From Oehlia diaphana (taxonomy: Eukaryota; Glomeromycota; Glomeromycetes; Glomerales; Glomeraceae): a stretch of 64,000 nucleotides of DNA. The DNA lies in NCBI GenBank assembly GCA_003833135.1, contig QZLH01000170.1:1-64000 (forward strand), written 5' to 3'. Shown here piece after piece: positions 49,763-62,800 of the stretch (the stretch's first letter is position 1; every line of letters starts with the position of its first letter). A model generated the notes under the pieces. It did no database searches, was not told the DNA's origin, and saw only the letters and a list, made by a program, of their open reading frames with translations. Position numbers and translations under genes: made by a program.

Positions 49763-50171
49763 ATGGTTAAAACATCAAAGTTGTTACGAAAAAAAAGAAG
49801 TTATTCATCTAATTCTTCAGATTCTTCTGATAATTCAATTCATAAAAAAAGAAGCAAAGAATCTCACAATGATGAGAAAGATAAATTCGTAAAATGTGAT
49901 ATAGAGATTTTTATTCCTTATCGCGCAGATCAAATTAATGAATTGAAAAGAAAAGTATGAGATTATTTTATTTGGTATCGTTCATTTATATTATTTATAT
50001 TAAATTTAATTTTTTTTTTTTTTCTTTTCATAGATTTCGGAATCAAAGAATGAACGGACGGAGTCACCTGAGGAAGAGATGCCTTTTTTAATAGATTTTG
50101 AAGATGAAAATAATGAATTTAATAAAAGTGCACTAAAATATGGTGCTAATGATTGTTTCTTATTGGATAAT
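49763..50171 (+). CDS. Small Ser/Lys-rich protein of unknown function
   Basis: join(49763..49954, 50034..50171), about 109 aa. Start MVKTSKLLRKKRSYSSNSS; a Met at 49706 is also in frame but adds a hydrophobic leader that I do not favour. Residues 6-40 are basic and Ser-rich (possibly nuclear). Then comes VKCDIEIFIPYRADQINELKRK|ISESKNE, which recurs in a nearby truncated relative. The intron is 49955-50033 with GTATGA...CATAG. The frame ends at TAA 50169-50171. The next bases in the +1 frame continue as LLDNSSFKLDFDVRN, so a recent frameshift at the end is possible. Not recognised as any known family. Confidence 0.65.
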
Positions 50172-50553
50172 AGTTCTTTTAAATTGGATTTTGATGTGAG
50201 AAATATGGATTTTTGAAATTGAAATTTGTATAATTAATCTACACAATATATTTACTTGTAAAAAATATTTTGTAAATAATTTGCAATGTGACAGTAAAGT
50301 AGAAATTCGAGTAATATAGTACGTAGTGAGAAGAGGGGTAATAAAATTTGATCGAAATTATCATATTTATTTGATTAGTATCTAGAGTATTGTGACCAGT
50401 GCAATATAATAATAAATTGTTACTTAAGCTTTATATTAAATATTAATTCGTTATGTCAATTAAAAAAGTTTTATACGTGCGCTTTGTACAAAAATGATAA
50501 TTAGAATTGCACCTAGTTCTTGATGTCACATGACAAATATTACATTTCGAAGA

Positions 50554-50896
50554 GGTGTTACGATCCGTTCATCCGTCACTTGGATAATCTCTGGTACCGT
50601 ATGAAACGGTGTTACGATCCATTCATTTGTCACTTGGATAATCTTTAGACGATCCGTTCATCCGTCACTTGGATAATTTAGAAATTGGTACGAAGCGGTG
50701 TTACGATCCGTTCATCCGTCACTTGGATAATTTAGAAATTGGTACGAAGCGGTGTTACGATCCGTTCATCCGTCACTTGGATAATCTTTAGAGATTGGTA
50801 CGAAGCGTGTGTTACGATCCGTTCATCCATCACTTGGATAATCTTTAAAGATTGGTATGAGACGGTGTTTCACTTGGATAATCTTTAGAAATTGGT
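50554..50896. repeat. Minisatellite of ~55-bp units
   Basis: Six to seven copies of a unit containing GTTACGATCCGTTCATCCGT, CACTTGGATAATC and a TTGGTACGAAGCG-like end. Unit length varies by internal deletions. It lies between a small gene and its truncated paralogue. Confidence 0.85.
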
Positions 50897-50978
50897 AAGT
50901 TTTACGCATAATTTATTCTATTCGTATATAAAAAAAGGCTCTAATAAATCTTTTACTTCTAATACTTCTAATTCGAAA

Positions 50979-51095
50979 ATGTCAGAAAGCCAAGATAAAA
51001 AATGCTTAGCACAAATCTTTATTTTAATCCCTTCAAATTGTTTGGAAAAACGGATTTCGGAATTTTTATATTTTGATTATTTACAAGAAAAATGA
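50979..51095 (+). pseudogene. Truncated paralogue of the small Ser-rich gene
   Basis: The frame from Met 50979 (open from 50892) reads MSESQDKKCLAQIFILIPS followed by NCLEKRISEF. This aligns with VKCDIEIFIPYRADQINEL of the gene 1 kb upstream, preceded by a similar Ser/Thr/Asn-rich stretch (SFTSNTSNSK). The downstream part is missing. It may be a remnant or a very short gene. Confidence 0.5.
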
Positions 51096-53477
51096 GCCGA
51101 ATTTAATGATATATATACTGTAAATATATATAAGGAAAACACAAATTCTTAACGAAATGTTTGCTTTGTTTGATATACTTCCTTCATTGAATTACAATGT
51201 GAATATTTCTTATTTATAAAATTTCTCTTCTTCTCAAAGAATGTATATAGGCGGTGAAAAATATGATGAGTTAATGATGATGAAAATTTTTTTTTTAAAT
51301 TTTCTGGAAAAGTAAAAAGATATTGGTTTCATTGCATGTGAAATGATTCGTAAAAGAAATTTCCAAGGAACGAAAGATTTATTTCTAAATGCTTTACAAT
51401 AGGAATCAAGTTGTAAAATCGGTTTGATTGTTTCATAAAAAGAATATGAAAGGTTATTATGGTTTACAAGTTCAATAAATTTCAATAGTTTATTTAGGAA
51501 CCAATCAAACACAATCTCTATATTACATCACAATTAAAATACATTAATGAGAGCTAATCCTTTCTTAATTATATTTAGTTGACGACTATTTATGAAATCA
51601 CATTTTTAATCAGTTAGAAAAGGAAATCAGGCATTGCTATGATAATTCATTGCCATGTGCATGTTTTTAAAAACATGAGGATACGATAAGAACACTCTAT
51701 TAGATATCCGATTAAAAGCACAATGTATTCAGAGTATTTTTTTAAAAAAAAGGATAGATATTGAGATCCAAACTCCGATACAACGCTGGGATCCATGTGA
51801 AAATCATTGAAAATATCGTTATGTTTTTTAATCTATATCGATATATCGAATACCGGTGAAAACTTGAAAGTATCGCTTTGTTTTTATTAATAAATTCCCT
51901 TTATTAAATTCTCAATTAAATAAAACAATATATACCATTATTATCTATAATCACTAAAAATAGTAATATTATCAAAATATTTAGTACATAATTGATTATT
52001 GAAAACTCGTTATCTTTACGTATTATGTTCTCCACTACATCATAATAAATAATTTCCCATTGCGCCGGAAACATTACACCGATTTAACCTTTGATTTAGC
52101 ATAAAGCATCATATTTTTATATTGTCGTCATTTTTTTCTCTTTAGGAGTGTTCTTTCTTGTTTAGTTCTATTAGTGAATACGATAAAGTTACATTTACCC
52201 AAAAAAAGATGTTAATTAATTATAAATAAAAAACATTCACCCCATTTAACAGCGAATAATCCTAACGCAAATTGTCACTTAATACGGATAATAAGCCGCC
52301 ACCAACTTTTCCAAGATAAAAATATTCGTAACACGATTCCTTACCTGTTTTGTACGAATGAGAAAAAACGTGCTTATTTAATTTACTCTTTCAAAATGAA
52401 ACCATTTTGGTATATTATTCCTAAAAAAAGGAATTGATAAAAGACAGAAATGACATACAATGAGAAAAACAAACTCAATTCCTTATTTCAATATGAATAA
52501 ATTCAAACTATATTTGTTTAAACGTTACTATTTTAGTTTTAGACTATTAACAATCGGAAAAGATTTTCAAATACAATAATTTTAGAACAATAGTAGCCTA
52601 TTATTTTACCTGGATACGGTTACATTTCTATTATGACGAATTGTTTGATACATTGGCATTCTTTGATAATACAATTTGTTTGGAGTGAAAAAGAGCAAAA
52701 ATGTTGTTAGGCGCATGAAATTTTCCTTTTATAATAAATCCCACTATTTTTAATGTTGCACAGCCTTGTGAAACGAAATATCAATTGTGAGTAAAATGTA
52801 TCATCAAAATATAGTATAAAATTGTCTTTTTGTCTTTTTGTCTTACTTTTTTAAGTATTGTTACTTTCGGGTGAGAGGTTTTTCTTTTAAGAAATTCTTT
52901 AAATAAATAAGATTTGAGAAAAATGTTTCATCCAATTTAATTTGGTCATACAATCGTCAAATTACAATCATTACCAAATTATTTGAAACAATCCAACAAT
53001 CCAACAAAAATTTCACATACACAAAGAAATTCACGTAAAACATGTGAATTCGTACTCACCGGCCAGCATTCTGTGCCACACCGGGTGTATATACATTAAG
53101 AAAAACTATGATTCGAACCGATTTGATCAACCAAAAGTATGATTAAATTGACTAAATTGACTAAATTGACTAAAAATTGACCAAACATTAAAAGTAAAAA
53201 TTGGATCGTCAGATCGGACTTTGAGGAATTATATTTTTGTACTTTTATGGATAACGGTATAAGCTTATTCCATAAATGAATTTCTATCCGAGTTTTTTGT
53301 ATATAAATTTACTATTTTTAATTGTTTGCAATTAATGGCCATTTATTATGATAATCTATTCTATATCCGGTTAAGATAGAATACTCGAACAATCTATAAA
53401 AACCGTTGATGTTTTCTTCAGCTTCCCTCAAAAAAAAAAAATAATAATTTTCTTTAATTTCATTTTATCTTACAACC
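51096..53477. other. Intergenic region
   Basis: No gene I can support. A 92-codon frame on the minus strand (51234-51512) has fairly normal residue use but no recognisable domain. A short direct repeat of TAAATTGACTAAATTGAC lies near 53146-53180. TATAAA at 53395 is about 80 bp before the dioxygenase start. Confidence 0.45.
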
Positions 53478-55634
53478 ATGTCTTTAAGAGGATTATCAGG
53501 ATTATTTCAAAAATCAACTGATGATGAAATAGAATCTAAAGTTGTACAATACCTTTTAGGTCTTCCTGAACCAATTCCGGATAAACATATTTCCCTCAAG
53601 TATAAATTGATTGATTTATTCAAGATATTTCTTATACCAAAATTACCTGTAGACGATTCTCAATTGGAGGTAAGGATAAAAAAAATTTTTTTTTGACTTA
53701 GTTTTTTTATATATATATATTACATATATTAATAATTCTAATAATATTATTGTTATTATTAGCTGGAAATATACATTACAGCTTTGACCCATATTCCTAA
53801 TACTCCTGAAGGAGAAGAAATTTTGTCGCTCTTGGGTAGGCTATTGGTTACACAACTATGGCATGACATCGCTAAACCACCTATTATGATCGCTGGTGAC
53901 ATGTATCGCAGTTCTGATGGTTCCGGTTACAACAGGATCATCCAATCACTTGGAAAAGCTAATAGCAAATATTCGCTTACATCCCGTATTCAGTACCCTA
54001 TTAAACTCCCAGTCCTTCCCAAAGCAGAAGATATCTTTGATAAACTAATGGCTCAAGAAGGAAAATTCGTGGAACATCCATCTGGAATCAGTTCAATGTT
54101 ATTCTATTTGGCCATAATCATCACTCACGATTTATTCCATACCAGCTTCGCTGATCCTACCATCAACCTTACTTCTTCATACCTTGACCTCACTCCATTG
54201 TATGGAAGTAATGATGAACAATTAAAATCTATTCGTGCCTTTAAATCTGGACTCTTAAAACCTGACACATTTGCTGATTCACGAATCCTGTTACAACCAC
54301 CCGGCGTATCTGCTTTGTTAATACTTTTTTCGCGAAATCACAATTATATTGCACAAACTCTTCTTGAAAAAAATGAGCAAGGACGATTCAGCGTTAAGAA
54401 TCAAAATGATCCTGAACAACTCAAAAAGCAAGATGAAGACCTCTTTCAAACCGCACGATTGATTAATTGTGGATTTTATATTAATATAATCCTTCATAAT
54501 TACCTTCGTACTATCCTTGGTCTCGATCAAACTTCTTCAACTTGGTTCGTTGATCCTACAGTGCCATTTAGTAAAACAGGACAACTTGATGCCTTACCTT
54601 CTGGAACCGGAAATATAGTCTCTTTAGAGTTTAACTACATCTATAGATGGCATCCAGCTGTCTCAGAAGATGATACAAAATATGTTGTGGATGAGTTCAA
54701 AACGATTTTTGGAGATGATTGGGAAAATGTAAACATTTTTAACTTTATGATTAATTATTTCTTCCAATTTAAAAAGGACCAGCACGTATTAACATTATTA
54801 TTTTATATAACAGATAGCTATTGATAAATTCAAGGAAAAGATGTCTACTTGGAAGAGGTCGATACCCAAAGATCCATCCAAATGGAAGTTTAATAATATA
54901 GAAAGAGGAAGTGATAACCGTTTCAAAGATACTGATATTGCAAAAGAGATCATTGATGGAACAAGAAAAGTTTCAGGTAAGGAACTAGTATAATATTTAT
55001 CATCTTTATTTATGAAAACTAATAATTGGTTGCATCATATTGGATAGGTGCTTTTGGAGCAAATCGCGTTCATAAAGTTTTCCGTCCTATTGAGCTTCTC
55101 GGCATTGAATCAGCTAGATCTTTGGGATTAAGTAGTCTCAACGATTTTCGTCGGTCCTTAAACTTGAAGCCTTATGATACATTTAAGGAAATGAATCCTG
55201 ATCCAAAGGTAGCGGAAAAACTCGAAGAACTTTATGAACATGTAGAAAATGTCGAATTGTATCCTGGTCTCATGACAGAAAAAACGAAGCCTGCTATGCT
55301 CGGTTCAGCAATCGCGCTTCCATTTACCATCAGCCGCGCTATTCTATCAGATGCGATTAATCTTGTACGAAACGATCGCTTCTATACGAATGATCTCACT
55401 CCACGAAATTTAACAACCTGGGGCTGGAAGGAAATTCAAAGCGATCCAAATGATATGGCTTCTGGAGGAATTTTACATAAACTCATCTTGAGACATGTAC
55501 CCAACGTTTACAAAGAAAATTCTGCTTGGGCTTTATTTCCGTTTACTACACCCTTGCAGACCAAAAAGAATTTGCAACGTCGTGGAAGCGACTTATGGAA
55601 GAAGTTCGATTATGAGGAGCCTAAATTATCATAA
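53478..55634 (+). CDS. Haem-peroxidase fatty-acid dioxygenase (Ppo/linoleate diol synthase type) lacking P450
   Basis: join(53478..53669, 53763..54728, 54814..54976, 55048..55634), 635 aa. Oxygenates unsaturated fatty acids to hydroperoxides (oxylipin pathway). Motifs in order: ITHDLFHTSF (distal haem His region), SSYLDLTPLYGS, FSRNHNYIAQTLLEKNEQGRF, ARLINCGFYINIILHNYL, FNYIYRWHPAVSEDD (Tyr radical and proximal His in YRWH), ELYPGLMTEKTKP, ISRAILSDAINLVRNDRFYT, LTPRNLTTWGW. Intron 2 interrupts right after DDWEN. Start ATG 53478 follows ACAACC. Fungal Ppo proteins usually continue into a cytochrome P450 domain (about 1000 aa in total); here the frame ends at KLS with no P450 in the next 2 kb, so the product would be the dioxygenase half only. 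GC content is higher than in neighbouring genes. Confidence 0.92.
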
Positions 55635-57560
55635 AATTCTTTGCCTTACTTAAATTAATATTTGATTTAGTGTAAAAAATTGAGACATAGCATTATTAGA
55701 TCTAGTTACATTAGCGAGTTAATTATATAAAATTTTTTATTTCAATATATTTTTTTTAATCTATACTTTATCTTCTTTCCCAGATAAATAAAATAATCAA
55801 CTTTAAAAAATAATAATTATTAAAAAGTATTTAATGTGAAAAAAAATTATTAATTATTAAAAATAAGTAGTTGTGATTTTTAAATAGATCGAAATTTCTA
55901 ATATGTTGTTAAGGTTTTGAAAGCCGGATTTTTTCGTAGTAATTATTTATGTTGACGCTCGTGACCAATAATATTGGTTTTCCAAACTTTGACAATTTTG
56001 AAATTAATTCGGATAACATAAGTACTTTCCATTATTTTTGAGATGGTTCATTAGAACAGATTTATTGTTGGTAAAGTAATATCTTTTGAATCACTTTATT
56101 ATTTCATGGTTTTTTTCGTATGAGAGAATTAACCAATTTTCTGTTACATTACATTTAGAACAATTACATGCAACTAAGTATATAATATTTTTATTACTTT
56201 AGTTAGTACATAATGAATTTTGATTTAACGAAATTTTTTAATACTTTGTATAACGAATGGTAAATGACCTTATTGCAACGGATTTTTCCTTATAACGAAT
56301 TTAACGAATGTTAATTATAACAAAGATATTTTGTGTGACATAAGTTATAGTAGATAATGAAGGCTTGGACAATTGGCACGTCATCCAGACCCATTGAGTC
56401 ATGTGATCCTAATGCTGGCTGAGATTTTGGTTACACCAGCTACTTGCTAATTTTGGCCTGATTTAATTTTAAATTTTACTTTAACCTTGTCAGATTCAGT
56501 AAAAAACAAATGACAAAATGATGTCATTTTGAAATGAATTTGATATCATTTGGAAATTGATCAAAATACAATGTCATTTGCCATCACTGTCCCGGACACC
56601 ATCAGTCATAAATAATAATATTCTAACTTTGCCAATTTTTTTTTTAAATTATATTTTCTAAAAAAGCCTTTTCCAAATCGATCCCATTAATTACCAAAAT
56701 CTACCTAAAAAAAATGAAGCCTAAAAAAAATGATGGATAAGTGGAAAAAAATATAAATCATTATTGAAGATTCGCTATTTATTGTATCGGGTCGCTTTTT
56801 TTCGTTTATTAAAAAAAATTATTACAAACCGTTACGATAATATGGAATATATGGTCTAATGATTGAGCTTAAAGATTGGGCTACAAGTATAATTTTTTTT
56901 TTTTCTTTAAAAGCGGTTTCAATTTTTGAATTTATATACAGTATCATTTAAAAAAAACAGTCGTGTTGTCACATAGACGTTTCTCATCTTTGAGGCATAT
57001 GTACATGTACATACAGTATTTACAAAAAACAATTCTGTTCGTAAAAATTTGAATAAAATATTGACAAATTTTAATTTTAATTAATACAAAACCTGTTATA
57101 TAGTGTGAAACATTTTATGAACATAATTAATCGGAACTTTACGTGTGAATAATAATGACATTTATAAATTTGAACAATCAAAGATATATAATCATTTTAG
57201 TCAGTCCATACATAATGAAATATTTGGCTCGTTAAAATTATTTCCATTTCCGCCTTGGCGCTAAAATACTTATGATCAAAAATGTATATAAATTTGGATT
57301 AGATCAATTTCAAAGAATTTGATTATTTTGGTTTAAATCATGTTTATGTCAATCAATTTTTGAATGTCAATCAATGCGCGAATTAAACTATTGCGAAATT
57401 CCACATTATTTACATTATTTTCAGAAAGGATATAAAGAGACAAATAATCATATCATACTAAAAGGTGATCTTATCTGTATTATTTTATAAATTTTTTCTT
57501 TGATAAAGAATTTATTATTTGTTGATCATTACTGAAAGAAAATTTACATTTTGTCAAAAA
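55635..57560. other. Intergenic region
   Basis: No gene seen. A GC-richer patch at about 56340-56600 contains TGTCCCGGACA and several AATGTCATTT/AAATGACAT motifs in both orientations, probably an old repeat. Confidence 0.45.
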
Positions 57561-57752
57561 ATGCCTTTATCTATTCGATCATATCAATACCAAAGGTATC
57601 AGAAAAGACGAAGGTTTATTAGAAAAATTATAAATCATTCTCGAAGATTCGTATTGAATAATGATGACACGCTTAGAAGAATTTCAAACCTTCCCCAACA
57701 AAATTCGACCAATTCATTCGTAAATCAACTATTTAACGGGTCGACATTCTAG
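57561..57752 (+). CDS. Arg-rich 63-aa orphan protein, copy 1
   Basis: The start at 57561 (MPLSIRSYQYQ) is chosen because its paralogue begins at the same point with the same length (192 nt) and the same AAAAAATGCC context; the longer frame from 57519 is not conserved. Residues 15-32 are strongly basic (QKRRRFIRKIINHSRRF). The C-terminus NNDDTLRRIS followed by LPQQNSTNSFVNQLFNGS is nearly identical in the two copies. No signal peptide, no membrane segment, no known domain. Could bind nucleic acid or membranes; I cannot tell. Confidence 0.7.
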   Translation: MPLSIRSYQYQRYQKRRRFIRKIINHSRRFVLNNDDTLRRISNLPQQNSTNSFVNQLFNGSTF

Positions 57753-59661
57753 ATACTGTACCTTTTTTTTTTTCAACGCATCTTAATTACATCGAAAAGA
57801 TATTCCTATTCTCCTTTACGTTTATATTTATTATTCATTATTTATCGATATTACGTTTACAAATTATAACATATCATGATTCATGACACTCAAATTTAGA
57901 CTATTTTCATTTTTGATTTAATAATAATTTATCTATATTTATAATTTTGGTTAAAATGTAACGAAATGTAAAAACATTCTTTCATTTATAACAATGAAGT
58001 ACAAACCGTACAATGATATTATATAGTTAAAGTTTTATGATTAAGCCATAAATATATTTTTGATTATGATGAGCTTAAAATTTTTCTTATATAAAATTAA
58101 ATAAAAATTAAGAATTAAATCAAGTTTTTACTTAACAATATTATTGCATTACCTTTATTTATTTTTTTATTTATTTTTTATATATTTTCCTCTATTATTT
58201 ATCTTGTTATATAAAATAAATAAAATCATCAACGTTAGAAATGCGAATATCAGAACTTATATCAAGAACGTTTTCGACTAAATCACACGTGTTTGACCGC
58301 ATTACCCGTATGGGCTGGAAAAAAACGCTTGTTGGCATATTAAATCCTTTATTACCTTATTTAATTATCTAACTAATTCGGAATAGGTTAGAATATTGAA
58401 TTGTTAGAATTGTTAAGCGAAGAGTATAAGTACTGCATAATGTACTGTACAAGCAAATTGGGAAAAAAATATTTTTTTTTCGAGGGGTTTTTTCCCGTCA
58501 AACTTTATACATTTAATGCATTCAAATAACATAAATATTCAAATAGCGTAAAATAGCGTAAGAATTATTTTCTATGTAATATTCCCTTCATTGTAAGTAT
58601 TATTTTAATTATAATTACATTTATTAAAATTTCATAATATTCAGAAATTTTACAACTTACTTATTTTTGAGCAAATACGATAATTTAAAAATACACTAGT
58701 ATATACTGTATAAGGGTTAATAAATCAAAAAAAACTTTCAACTAACACAAAATAGGTTAGATATATATATGAGAAAAACGGAAATGAATACGCTGTTATT
58801 GAGAAAAAAAGATTTTTTTTTTTTAATGCATGCAAATAATAACAAAAGTAGGTAAAGAAGGAATAAAGTTCAAAACTTGGGCTATTATAAACTTTTCTTT
58901 GTAATTATTTCTATTTTAAATAATTACAAAATTGTCCATCCCTTTATTACGTCATAGAATTATTTTTAAATTATATCTCATTAAAATTATTCTCCATAAT
59001 TAATTTGGGCGTAAATTTGCATATGACTTTGGATTAAATGGATTAAAATTGTCAATCAATCAATCAATAATTAGTCAGGAATGTTTTAACTTTTTCCGAG
59101 TTTCTTTTGAATATAAATCAGCGAAAATCCATGGTCTAAAAGTCAGTAGATATAAAAAGGAATAATTACTTTATGCAACGGGCTTAGTATTTGATAAAAG
59201 AAATGATCTACGAACCTTAATTGAAAGGATCCATAAAAGTTTCAAGGAGGTTTTACCCGTATTATTTTTTTTTTATTTTGACAATACAAATTTTCCGAAT
59301 TTATTCGTTAATCATTATTTTAATAACAAACACGAAAACGGAATAATTGTCGATCGCTTGTTCTAGACTCAAAGATCATCATATGATTATTTAAAGTCTA
59401 GTTAAAATAGAGTAATTGTAATTGTCGATCATATCATGTGATATAAATATATGTTGATATCTTATTCATAAAAAAATCATTGTAAACGAATCAGATTCTT
59501 CTTTTTTGGTCATCCTCGCCTTTTTTTTTTTTCGTGCATTATTTCCTTATACAAATTTTCATACAAGAAACACGACATATTATTTTTTATCACAAAAAGT
59601 TATATAAACCCCCTTTATTCCATACTGTTAAATAAATTATTTGTATCGTATTTTGTAAAAA
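57753..59661. other. Spacer between the two Arg-rich orphan genes
   Basis: No gene seen. A TTTTTTTTTTCGAGGGGTTTTTTCCCG-like stretch at 58471-58498 recalls the T-run/CCC hairpins at 12711 and 16231. The region just upstream of the second gene ends in TTTTGTAAAAA, as in the first copy. Confidence 0.45.
59595..59615 (+). promoter_or_regulatory. Putative TATA box of orphan gene copy 2
   Basis: GTTATATAAACCCCC, about 50-65 bp before the ATG at 59662. The same kind of element (TATATAAACCC) lies before the kinase gene. Confidence 0.45.
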
Positions 59662-59853
59662 ATGCCTTTTTCTAATCGACCACGTCAATCTCAAAGTCAC
59701 CAGAAAAGACGAAGGTTAAGAAGAAAAATTATAAATCATTATCGAAGATTCATATCGAATAATGATGACACGCTTAGAAGGATTTCAACCCTTCCCCAAC
59801 AAAATTCGACTAATTCATTTGTGAATCAACTATTTAATGGGTCGCCATTCTAA
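59662..59853 (+). CDS. Arg-rich 63-aa orphan protein, copy 2
   Basis: Begins MPFSNRPRQSQSHQKRRR and continues LRRKIINHYRRFISNNDD. It has the same length as copy 1 with strong conservation from residue 15 to the end (C-terminus VNQLFNGSPF). Many differences between the copies leave the protein unchanged or conservative, which argues for a real coding gene. A TATATAAACCCCC box at 59598-59612 lies about 55 bp upstream of the start. Confidence 0.75.
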   Translation: MPFSNRPRQSQSHQKRRRLRRKIINHYRRFISNNDDTLRRISTLPQQNSTNSFVNQLFNGSPF

Positions 59854-62800
59854 TATAATTTTGATCTAAAAAATTTTTACTATACCTTTTTTTTAACGTG
59901 TCTTAAATTATATTTTTTATTAAGCTAAATTTTCATTTTTGATTTTTTATTAATTAATAGTGTGATAATAGTATTTCCTACTGTAGCATTCTTTTTGGTT
60001 ATTGCTGCACTCATAATTTCTTTTTGTTGTTGTGCTGGTAAATACAACTGTTGTATTGCATAGTAATAGTATAATCTTATAGAAGGATTTCATTTCATAT
60101 TTTTCTATTTTTTGCTTAAAACCTTTTTTCATTATTATCATGAATATATATACCTATATATTTTGATACAATTAATATTGATCATTTATAAAATTTATAA
60201 TAAAAAAATGCTTTTAGAATTTTAATAAGAAAAATAAACAAGCCGTTGATCGATGCTAATTAATTAAAGGTTACATATAAAATATGTGCAAACGTTTGAT
60301 GTTTTTTTTTTCTTCAAAATTTCAAAATCCGTGAACCAAGTTTTTTTTTATTTGTCATAAACTTGAACATTCTTTTATAATCGTTCTTTATCTCTAATTT
60401 TTAGCAATAATCATTTCATATACGGATTAATTGTGTAAAAAGAATCTTTAAAAATAAGTTTCATAACTGATAATATGAATATTCTTGATTGATTTCGGCT
60501 TCAAAATGGAAATTTTTAATAATGTTTAAACTATATTCTGCGTAATTGTTTCTGAAGTAGTGACGTACATAACGTACGTACTATTTTCATAAAAAAACAA
60601 GTGACAAATTTTAAATTATTAACAAATTAGATTGACACATTATAGAGAAAAGAATGCGCGATTTGATCCCAGAAATATCTCCCTGATTTATAATGTCCCA
60701 TAAAAAATTTTGTTACGGAAAAAATGATTTTTCTTTAAAATAAGGATTTCTTATAAAGATTTATATTACTGTATAATTTTTAATACGAAAGTTATAACTC
60801 GACCGTTTTTATGATTCAATATTTCAGATAAAAAAAAATGATATATATATATACTAACAAAAGTAACGAAAGTCGGTAAATCATCACTATACAAACCCAA
60901 TGGAAAACTGAAAAAAAAGAGGGCAAACTAATTAGTAAGAAAATCACCTCCAAGAATTGAACTTGGACACAGAAATTGTGGAACCAACAGTGATGGATAA
61001 TTGTTGAGTTGATAAGTTATCAAGGAAAGAACTCAACAAAGGAACAAAATAAAGGGTATCACATGTGAAAAATGAAATCACATGAGATAGATCAAATGAT
61101 CAAAAAAAGGGTAAATTTTTACAAGACAAAGGATCTCTCTGACACCAATCAGCGCGGTGCAATGCTTCATGGGCGATGCAAATGATCCCCTTATAAAAAT
61201 TATCTATCTAAGAATGGCCAAGTATTCCCCAGTTGACCAAATGGTAAAGATTACGTCTCCATGCTATATTTGGTAAGCAATGGATCTAGCTACATAATAT
61301 AAATTATTTAATTTAATAATGTTTAAATTATTAGGAATTTTTAAGGGTATTTTTTAGATCAACTATCAAATCCATTTTATGTTTGTAATAAGAAAGTGAA
61401 GATAAAAGAAATAAAATTATAGAATGAGTCAATTCATAAAGAAAATCAAAAAATAAAAACAAGAATTAAGAAATAAAAGAAGAATTGACATAACAAGAGA
61501 ATATTGTAATAATAATAATAATAATGAAAGTTTTGAAATAAGAAAATGTTTAAAAGAAGAGAGATTTGATAGTAGATTTGTACTTCTCGATGGCTGATTG
61601 TGATTGATAAATTCACTGACAAGTTTATCCTGATATAATGGATCTAAATTGTGAAAAGGTACAAGGAAAGGAAAGAATAATTTAATGATAGATTTTATCA
61701 AAATAAGGATTAAAATGAGTGTATAGTTAGGTAGATTTGTAAATATCAATAAAAGAGCCAAAAGAATATATAGATAAGTTATGAATAATGGTAAGTATTG
61801 GAAGGTAGATGCCCCAGATTGGAAATAATGATAGCATTTGTCAATGGGAATATTGTTAAAAGGAGTATTGAAGTTTGGTCACATTTGGTATGACATTTTG
61901 ATTATAAAAATTTAAAAATTTGATTTTGGAAAAAAATTGTAATAATATTTGAAGATTTGTAATAATATTTGTAAAAAAATATTTGAAGGTAAATTTGATT
62001 TTGTTATAATATTTGTAAAAAAATTTTGTAATAATATTTGTAAAAAATATAATATTTGAAAAAAGATTTTGAAATTCCTCAAGGAAAAATGTAAGGGTAT
62101 ATATATATTTTAAAAAACCTTTTGAATACATATGACTAATAGTAACTTATTAAAAAAAAAAAAATTAGATCATCATGTATGATCACATCTATTGTATCAA
62201 TTAATTTATAGCTATTTAACCTAAAACTAGTAATATGGGTTAGCTTAATGATGACTAATAATGTATAATTGTTTGATTATAATGCATAGTCAATATGATT
62301 TACTCCCTTATTGGAATTTACTGACAATAACACTAGCAAACCAGTAGTGATTTCTGAAGATGATTAATTTAAAATAAAAAATTCTTTTTGATTTATAGTA
62401 TTTGGAATAACATGGAAAATGCAATTACATGTTTCTTCAATATAAAAAATATCAAAAAAAACGTTTTTTAATAAGCACTATCTACCTATAATCATGATTA
62501 TCTATAAATCAGTAAAAATCTAGATATCTAATTGTGGCATATCAACATATATCTACAAAATTTGGTATATAAATACACATGAAGTCATGATTTATATGAT
62601 AATATATTTTGTACTGTATATACTCATTACAGCACTACAGCACTGTGCCTTTGATATCAGATCAATCTATCTATTGTTATCACGTTGCAACACTATGATA
62701 AATACAAATTTTTATTTTTGGTTTTTGGCTAATTGATACTAATTTGATTTAATACCATAGTTTGTAATTTTAAAAACGCAAAAATGAAACATTTGTCTTT

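Noticed and set aside
51234..51512. 92-codon frame, minus strand (MFDWFLNKLLKFIELVNHNN...)
   Set aside because: Residue use is fairly normal, but I can find no domain, paralogue or splice partner; left out for lack of support.
60949..61260. Possible tRNA or SINE (GGTTCAATTC-like B-box on the minus strand)
   Set aside because: No A-box at the right distance and no cloverleaf can be completed; only noted in the region entry.
61429..62131. Two Leu/Phe-rich frames on the minus strand
   Set aside because: They are produced by AG-rich and TTTGTAAAAA-type low-complexity sequence.
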